From the NCBI GenBank assembly GCA_050084985.1, contig JBITNC010000001.1:42718001-42782000 (forward strand): a DNA stretch of 64,000 bases, given 5' to 3'. Position numbers and translations under genes: made by a program. Numbering within the stretch: the stretch's first letter is position 1; every line of letters starts with the position of its first letter. Under the pieces are notes generated by a model. The model saw only the letters and a list, made by a program, of their open reading frames with translations, did no database searches and was not told the origin of the DNA. This DNA is from Nageia nagi (Eukaryota; Pinophyta). Shown one piece after another: positions 57,560 to 64,000 of the stretch.

Positions 57560-58276
57560 AATAATTCAAATCATTAGTTAATAAAAATTTGGTTGTTAGT
57601 AGTGATTCCCTTAGTGTGTCACTTTCAAATATCTCCACTAGTTGTGGGTCATTCATACAATTTACTTCATTGATCTTCTTGAGATGGACAATTTTAGTGC
57701 TTTCATTAGAATCTTCACCTATTTGTTTTGAAAAAGAAGTATGAAATGACTATAGTCTAAGGCTAGGTACCTTTCCAAATTAGTAGTAAATTCTCTGGAA
57801 AGACATATTTTGAATAGAGGTAAAAGATCAACTACAATAATGTCTTGAACAACATGAATATCAAGGAAGGAATTCAAGGTTATCTAAACACCTTTAACAC
57901 TACCAACAACATCTACTAAGGAAGAATCTAACTATATGACATTGTCAATGCATCTTGTAATGTATAATTTCATTTCATCTAGAACAACTTTAGGGATAAC
58001 AATTATGGTAGCTTCAGTATCAATCATATAATTATTTACTACCCAACCTTCTAATCTCAAGGATAAATAGAAAGGTGAGGGTTTTGTTACACCTATTAGA
58101 GCTAGAGGGTCAAATTTAGACATAACATAGATAGGATTCTCTTCATTTGTTCTCTTTTTACTATTTTTTAACTTGAAAGGTTCTTGTAAAAGATCTAATT
58201 GACCTAGTATCTTTAATGCATCAAACATAGTTATCCTAGAAGGAGTTTTCTTTAATTCTTCCATAATATTATACAA
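57560..58276 (-). pseudogene. Element D protease
   Basis: An open 114-codon piece (58276-57932) starts with 'KKTPSRITMFDALKILG', the segment that precedes the protease in this group. It holds 'PFYLSLRLEGWVVNNYMIDTEATIIVIP', where the active-site D-S-G-A reads D-T-E-A. The domain continues to about 57600 ('LDIHVVQDIIVVDLLPLFKICLSREF'). Confidence 0.82.
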
Positions 58277-58689
58277 AGCATATGGGATGGACTTACTTGG
58301 TTTTATTTGCTGATGTGTTCTAAAACATTGAGTAGTATTTTCTTTATGATAATCAATAATGAAAGGATATCTTAATGTACTAGGTCTTCCTTTCTCTTAG
58401 ACTTATTTTCTTGTTGTAGCAGAGTTTGTTTCACCCAAGGCACTAGTACCTGGGTTTGATGGAATAGTACCCAAACTTGGTGGAATAGTACTTAGGTTAA
58501 ATAGGACTTGATGATGTTGGTTTTGAGGTTGAGCTAAGGGACTCTTTGATTTCTTAGGTTTAGGTTGGGCTTGAGTGGGAGATCAATATTATTGAGTGGC
58601 TTAAGGTTGCTATGGGGCTACTGAAGAAGTTATTCTTGTTTGAACATAATTTGTTTATTCTCTAGCATATCTTGAAACCTAAAATTTGA

Positions 58690-59896
58690 CCATTGTGAGG
58701 TTGATAATAGGATCTAAAGCAGGTTCTACCATCTGGTTAGAATGTAATCCCAAATACTGATGTTGATATACCACATATGAATCTAGAAAATGAAGAGCTA
58801 AACATGGTGGACACCATTTCATAATGCCTAAAGTAGCACTATCTATAGAATTGGCCATAATAGCATTCTCAATTATTTTAGGAGGTTTAAACTATTCTAG
58901 ATGGTTGACCTTGGGTTGGAATCTTAGTTGATATTGATTATCATATCTTCTATAATTAAAATCATGATTCTACCTCTCTTGCAAAGTGAGCTTATTGGTT
59001 AGATTTCTAATAGTTATCTCCAATTGCCTTATTCTTTTCTCTTCTTAATATTTAGGTTCAGTACCAGCACTTGTAGATGTAAGAGTAGGTAATGCTAGTA
59101 GTTGATTTTGAACAGTAAGTTTGGTAGGAGATGGTAAGGCTAGAACTCTAGGGTGACCTATTTGTGGAGCCTGCTTGGGAGGTAAACTTGGAGATACAAG
59201 CATGATTATTTTGGGTTGCATTTTACCAAAGGACACAAAGGTATGTTTTGCAATCTTTGTTGTTTGGTAAACATCTAGGAATGTATCTCCTAACATAATG
59301 ATAAGCATATTGAGGTCAAAAAGAAAAGCTTTTCAATAATACACCAGAGCTTGAGCATTTGTTAATCTAATCCTTACTGGTATGGATTTTTATGTTATTT
59401 CAAATATGATATTAAAATCATCAATAGACTCATGCAGTTTTCTTTTGATACATGCAATGAGGCTAAGGAACATGCTATCATCACCATCTATAGAAAATCT
59501 TTTAATCAAGGCCTGACACAACTCTCCCTATGAATTTATAAATTGGGAGATAAGAGTTCTAAACCACTTAGCTACTTTTCCTTCAAAAGAGTGTGATAGT
59601 AACCTTATCATCATAGTTTCATTAGTAATGTCAAATCTTAAAACCAACAAAGATACATCTTAATAGTGCTCATATGGTATCTTTTCAGATCCATCATACC
59701 TAGGCAAAACTTTAAAAGTTGCTTGAGGTATAGGTGATAAATTAGCAGCTACAACCAAAGGATGACTATTATTCCAAGCAAGAAAATCTACTAGTTGAGC
59801 CATGCTTGGATAATGTATAGGAGGTGAAGGATTTTCTAGGAATGAGTCAAATACAACTAACAAATGGATTGCCATTAAAGAGATCAAAAGAGACAT
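58690..59896 (-). pseudogene. Element D gag
   Basis: The first piece (59896-59660) has a Met start, 'PPIHYPSMAQLVDFLAWNN' and 'FKVLPRYDGSEKIPYEHY', the start of the capsid domain. The next part carries 'DDSMFLSLIACIKRKLHESIDDF' (about 59490-59420). A Pro/Leu-rich spacer (59308-59045) follows, then 'KRIRQLEITIRNLTNKLTLQE' (about 59038-58975). No CCHC knuckle was seen. Retro-Gag homology is by pattern only. Confidence 0.75.
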
Positions 59897-60188
59897 AACT
59901 TAAGATATCTTTCATCTAGTCCTCCTATGAGGAAGTGATAGCTCTTAAAATCTAGGCTATCAAAGGGAATTTCTAGCACTAATTCTAGTTAGTCTATGTT
60001 TTAGAGGTGCCAAGGTTTAAAATGTTGACTAGTTGATAGCAGAATCACTAATAAGGTTACAAGAACCTTATAATCTTGAAGGATCAAATTGATAACCTAC
60101 CAAATGAGGCTATAAAGCTTAATAACACTTGCTAAATATGATATTTAGCTCATGTCCCATTGAGCATGTCAAAAATAGAACTTGCTAC
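59897..60188 (-). other. Element D leader between 5' LTR and gag
   Basis: About 290 bases with no frame. No sequence matching a common primer-tRNA was recognised next to the LTR. Confidence 0.55.
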
Positions 60189-62265
60189 TATTGATCAGTA
60201 TAACATAACCTCAAGGGTTTGGTTTGGTTGTGTTCTTCACTTCCCATAATGGTAGGTTCCTTGAAAGAGCAGAAGGAGGTGGGGATGCGCTCATGTTGGT
60301 TTGCTCAATCTTTGATTTATAAGCTAATTCCTATCTATATTTAAGGTCAAAAGTAATAAGAAAAGAATAAAAATATGGAAAGCTACAAGAAAAAGATAAG
60401 CAAATAAATAACTAAAATAGAAAATTTACAACCCAAGCATTATAGCATAGGTAGCAATCCATAGCCAAGATTAAGAATAGCTAATTATCTTGCACTTGGT
60501 GTCTCGTAATCACAACACATAGCCACAACTTGAAGAAAACATTCCACACATAACATTCACAAAAGCAATAACAACCACTTTGTTGTAGGAGGGAAAAGCA
60601 TTATCTTTTTGTATTATCATATGTGAATTACTCTTACAAATTAAGGCAAATTTGCTAAAATTTTGACCTTTTTGATTTTTAAAAGCTAGCTATTTATACA
60701 ACTTCCCCCCCTCCTTGGGTGGTTGGGTTTCATTAATATACATTAATACTAGCATTGAATGAAATAATTAAAATGATACTATTTACATAAATGCTACAAT
60801 TGTGCTAGATTATATAGTGGACAAGTACTAATCAACATAACTATCTAAAAATTTGCAACTTTTGGTGAGCCATGTCCATAGGGTTGCAATCCTTCTGACA
60901 TGTCATTATTGCTCCTTCTTCAATCCTGTAGCTGATTGAATATAATATTGTTGCTAATTAAAGGTAGCATTGTAGTTGATTGAATAGTTATTTGATTACA
61001 CATTGATTGGTATGATTTGGTATTATGCTTTATTAGCTACTATCTACTTCTTTGTAATCTTTATGATCTATACTATAGATGTTAGTGATCAAAGTAATGG
61101 TGGTTGATAGATATTATGTTCACTTGGTTCAAGAAGAACTACCACTATTATGTAGAAATGAGTTGGTGTTGACACATTAATAGGACCCTTGGGATCAAAC
61201 ACTTAAGATGAAGTGGACTTGGGTGTTCTTTATCATGCATTACTCTTTTGCTTGCTTGATAAGCTTTATATTCTTCTTTCGAGCTCTATTAATGATTTGG
61301 TTCTTCCAAGACCCACTAATTTTAGCTAAAAATAATGATGTCATCTCTCACGATCAACAGGCACTATCAAAATTCTAATTCTACCAAGACCTGCTAATTT
61401 TGATTGAAAATTCTAATGTTATCTCCCAAAATCATTAGCTCTATTGATGTTCTTATTTTGTTAGGACCCATTGATTCTAATTATGGTTCTAACTGAAAAC
61501 TACAATGTCATCTCCCAAAATCATTAGGCTTTATTGATGTTCTTATTCTATTAGGACTCATTGATTTTGTTTGAAAACTATGACACTATTTCCAAAATTA
61601 TTAGGCTCTATTGATATTTTGATTCTATCAGGACCTATTTATTTTGATTGAAAACTATGACATCATCTCTCAAAATTGCTAGGCTCTATTGATGCTCTTC
61701 AAAAATCTACACTTGCCACTACTTGCTTTGGGACCCACTAATTTTTATCAAAATTTGTGATATCATCCTTCAAAATTCTCAAGCATTGTTGATATTCTTC
61801 AAAACTCAAACTCTAAATGAGTACAAGTTTTGGACATTTGTGCCAACAATTCTTAGAAGCTCTAAGGCAATAAATATGATTTCAAGAAATTTTTACATAC
61901 ATTACTTCTTAAGTATACTGAAAAAGATGACATGACTCCTAGGCACTCTCAACTTTTGATCACTAAAGAATAAAAGAATATAGAATTGACATAATTCTTA
62001 TTGACATAACTCTCAGGTATCCTTATTTACATAATTCTTGGGTACTACTAAAAAATGACTCTCAACACCTTAAGGAAAAGAGATGAGAAGAGGAGGGAGT
62101 TAAAATGAAAGAATACAAAATGTTACAACTCGTGAAGACTTTAAAAGAATAATGTCCCCTTGAGTACTCTTATATATGCAGCTTTCTGGTAGAAAAGAAT
62201 GAAATAATGAAGAATGAAAATAATAGAATTACCCCAATTTTTGAGTGTTATTTTGAAGAAAGACA
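60189..62265 (-). repeat. 5' LTR of element D (2,077 bp)
   Basis: Partner of 47569-49634. It starts TGTCTTTCTTC on the minus strand at 62265. It carries the same TATA box (about 60700-60691) and tandem array (61283-61790). The copies differ by many substitutions and small indels, so the insertion is old. Confidence 0.88.
61283..61790. repeat. 78-bp tandem array in D 5' LTR
   Basis: Same unit and order as 48663-49150, including the longer terminal unit with 'ccactacttgctttgggac'. The array therefore predates the insertion of D. Confidence 0.9.
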
Positions 62266-62510
62266 AGAACAAATGTTCAAACTTGCAACACCATCTACAA
62301 ATGCATGCTTGACTATTTTTCCTAGTAGCTTTACACATATATGAATTAGCAAGCATTTATCAATGATATCATCACTAGGAACTTCATCATTAATAAATGT
62401 GATAGCATTTTTGAAACAACCAATCATCTCTACTAATGAGCTAGTAGAAATATTTGTATCAATATTAATGCCACTAAGAAGCTCAAACAATGCTAGTGTA
62501 TAATCTTCAA
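62266..62510 (-). pseudogene. Element E protease, N-terminal part
   Basis: The translation reads 'LSGINIDTNISTSSLVEMIG', 'KCLLIHICVKLLGKIVKHAF' and then the active site VDGVASLNIC, where the family has V-D-G-G-A-S. The catalytic Asp is kept; the following Gly-Gly has become Gly-Val. It breaks off at the D insertion and continues at 47568. The first bases (62266-62270, AGAAC) are the target duplicate. Confidence 0.85.
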
Positions 62511-62519
62511 AGGTCTCAA

Positions 62520-63715
62520 ATCACTCAAGTAAACTGATTTTAGCATTTATATTTTTAAGATTTTGCAAGATATTCTTTTTTTATTTATCCTTATTTTTTT
62601 GTTGATGAAAAATATAGAAGGTACCTCTTTTAAAGCAAAAATTAGGTTAGGGATACCTTTCTTTGACCTTGTGATGGCATTGCATGTTTGTTCCAATTAT
62701 GGACCTATATATGAATTTGATTTTGCACTAAATTCCTTATTAAACTCAATAGATTCACCATTATCATCATAAATAATCATGTTGACCATTTTAACAAAAA
62801 TTAAATCTTGATTTTTGACTTTAAGCACATCATTTTCATATGAAACTGTACCATTATCTAACAAGTGTTTTAATTTATTCCTTAAAACATAGCATCTTGT
62901 CATTTTATTTCATTTGATATGATGATATTTACAAAATTGATTTTTCCTGATACCAATGAGGTTTCTCATCATTAGGTACATATTCCTTTCCTTGAATTCA
63001 TTTGATTAAGCCTTTTTCTAAACAATCTTCAAACATATTATTAGGGTTTATAGGAAATGGATACATGTATTTGGATAATTTTCTATCCTTATATTTGTCT
63101 TGGTGAGTTGGTTCAACAACATTTATTGAATTATCATATTTTTTATTATATAACTTACTACCATTATCTTTGTTGGAAGATAATTATGTACACTTAGATA
63201 TTACTAAGAATTCTTCTTTCTCAATATGCAAATGAACCATATGCATAAATGAACCATTAACATGCTCAAGCTCTTTTTCACCAATAATAGGATGAATGTT
63301 TTCAAAGAATACCTTTGTAATGAAGCTTTCTTCCACCTTTTGTTCAATGGACCTCCAAATCTTGATGAATAAATGAGTAAACTTATCTGACCTCTCCATT
63401 TTTCCTTCCTTGCAATAGATCAAATTTATCAAGTCAACTAGCTTTTTTACATTGCATTTGAAGTGAGCTTTGAATTGATCCTTCAATTGCTAATAAGATG
63501 TGATAGAACCTAGTTTCAAGCTATGAAATCACTTTTTAGCTTCTTTGGTTAAACTCATAGGTAACTATTTTGCTTTTAAATATTCATTAACATCACATTT
63601 AAGCTCCATAATGTATTCAAAACCCTACATATGAGTAATAGTATTGATCTCAGCATTAAACTTTTTAAAATCAAGATCCTTATCTTAATCAACAAGGAGT
63701 GTATTATGGATCTCC
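62520..63715 (-). pseudogene. Element E gag
   Basis: The best piece (63486-63184) reads 'MKDQFKAHFKCNVKKLVDLI', 'DKFTHLFIKIWRSIEQKVEE' and 'VFFENIHPIIGEKELEHVNGSF', a Retro-Gag-like capsid pattern. A later piece (62903-62697) starts 'TRCYVLRNKLKHLLDNGTV', the segment that follows a zinc-finger-like 'H...TRC' in Tat-type gag. Upstream, 63715-63490 continues the same frame with stops ('MSLTKEAKK', 'FHSLKLGSITSY'). Confidence 0.78.
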
Positions 63716-63736
63716 ATGCTTAGTGGATTATGAAGA

Positions 63737-64000
63737 ATTTGAAGACCAATCGATCGGCTACCTATAACCGGCCAACCAGCTAGAATAAGTGAACCAGCCA
63801 CTCGGCTAAGTAGCGGCCTACTGGCTAGTTCTATTTTTTGTGTATGTCATTTTTCCTTCCTATGGCTTTCTAGTTCATGTTTCTTGGTGTTTCAGCTTCT
63901 AGGCTGAAAGGGTAAAGGTCGACTACAGCCTCTATATATGTTTGTAATGTATTTTGTAGTTTCATCGAAGGGTGTGGAGTTGTATTGGAGTTGTAGCTTG
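63737..64000 (+). other. CpG-bearing segment, possible LTR of another element
   Basis: Composition changes sharply: words such as 'atcgatcggc', 'ccggccaacc' and 'tagcggcc' occur, whereas CpG is rare to the left. A TATA-like TCTATATATG lies at 63931-63940 and is followed by T/G-rich DNA, as in a plant LTR or promoter on the plus strand. The segment runs off the window, so its identity cannot be settled. Confidence 0.4.

Larger units (their letters stand above)
47569..62265 (-). mobile_element. Element D: complete 14.7-kb Tat-like Ty3/gypsy element nested in E
   Basis: Two LTRs of about 2.07 kb (47569-49634 and 60189-62265) flank gag, protease, aRNH, RT, RNase H, integrase and a long extra frame, all on the minus strand. 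The 5-bp target duplication AGAAC is perfect. The host element E resumes in frame on the two sides. No convincing primer-binding site was found after the 5' LTR, where the sequence starts GTAGCAAGTTC. The length fits the large elements of the Tat/Ogre group. All frames are broken by stops. Confidence 0.88.

Noticed and set aside
60189-60300. A short coding start (MSASPPPSAL-like, minus strand), also present at 47569-47700
   Set aside because: The frame lies wholly inside the duplicated LTR of D and is not continued by gag. It is treated as chance.
1-64000. Bacterial operons, phage, tRNA/rRNA genes or endogenous pararetrovirus
   Set aside because: No ribosome-binding-site-led gene clusters, tRNA cloverleaf, rRNA or movement/coat-protein wording was seen. 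All pol sequences are Ty3/gypsy type with LTRs and integrase.

Overview
The window looks like intergenic DNA from a large seed-plant nuclear genome, most likely a gymnosperm. It is strongly AT-rich and poor in CpG, and it is filled with old, stop-ridden LTR retrotransposons. No intact host gene is visible. The only gene-like remnant is a pentatricopeptide-repeat (PPR) pseudogene at about 6.3-7.1 kb, whose repeat wording is of the land-plant PLS type. The gymnosperm assignment is inference from element style and from the PPR wording; no lineage marker proves it.

Layout. 0.4-2.7 kb: copy A1 of an unclassified repeat ('A', about 2.3 kb). 2.7-5.5 kb: an internally deleted chromovirus (+). 5.6-9.5 kb: a 106-bp tandem duplication, the PPR pseudogene and unassigned AT-rich DNA. 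9.5-21.9 kb: a nest on the minus strand. A fragment of A holds Ty3/gypsy element B1, B1 holds the full-length relative B2 (TSD ATTAY), and the integrase of B2 is split by a 2.2-kb hAT-like non-autonomous transposon (TSD GTCCATCY) with two 24-bp repeat arrays. 21.9-26.2 kb: a second, Tekay/Del-like chromovirus (+) with a recognisable 3' LTR. 27.4-31.4 kb: A2, a 1.2-kb foldback and A3. 31.5-36.1 kb: a non-coding LTR element, C (minus). 36.9-42.1 kb: A4 and then B3 (+), another family-B element. 43-47.6 kb and 62.3-63.7 kb: the two halves of a Tat-lineage Ty3/gypsy element, E (minus). It is split inside its protease by a complete 14.7-kb Tat-like element, D (47,569-62,265, TSD AGAAC).

Most notable points. 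Element D carries a decayed reading frame of roughly 1,200 codons downstream of integrase, and its second (archaeal-type) RNase H lies before the reverse transcriptase rather than after it. The hAT-like element combines subterminal 24-mer arrays with a core of repeated palindromic units. B1 and B3 appear to be inverted copies of one A::B insertion: they share the insertion point in A and the same D-to-Y change in the reverse-transcriptase active site.

None of the coding modules is functional. The lesions are mostly G:C to A:T changes (CAG/CAA/TGG to stop, zinc-knuckle Cys to Tyr), as expected for long-methylated, silenced plant repeats. Gene names are left empty because these are retroelement domains. 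Boundaries without LTR, TSD or motif support are approximate.
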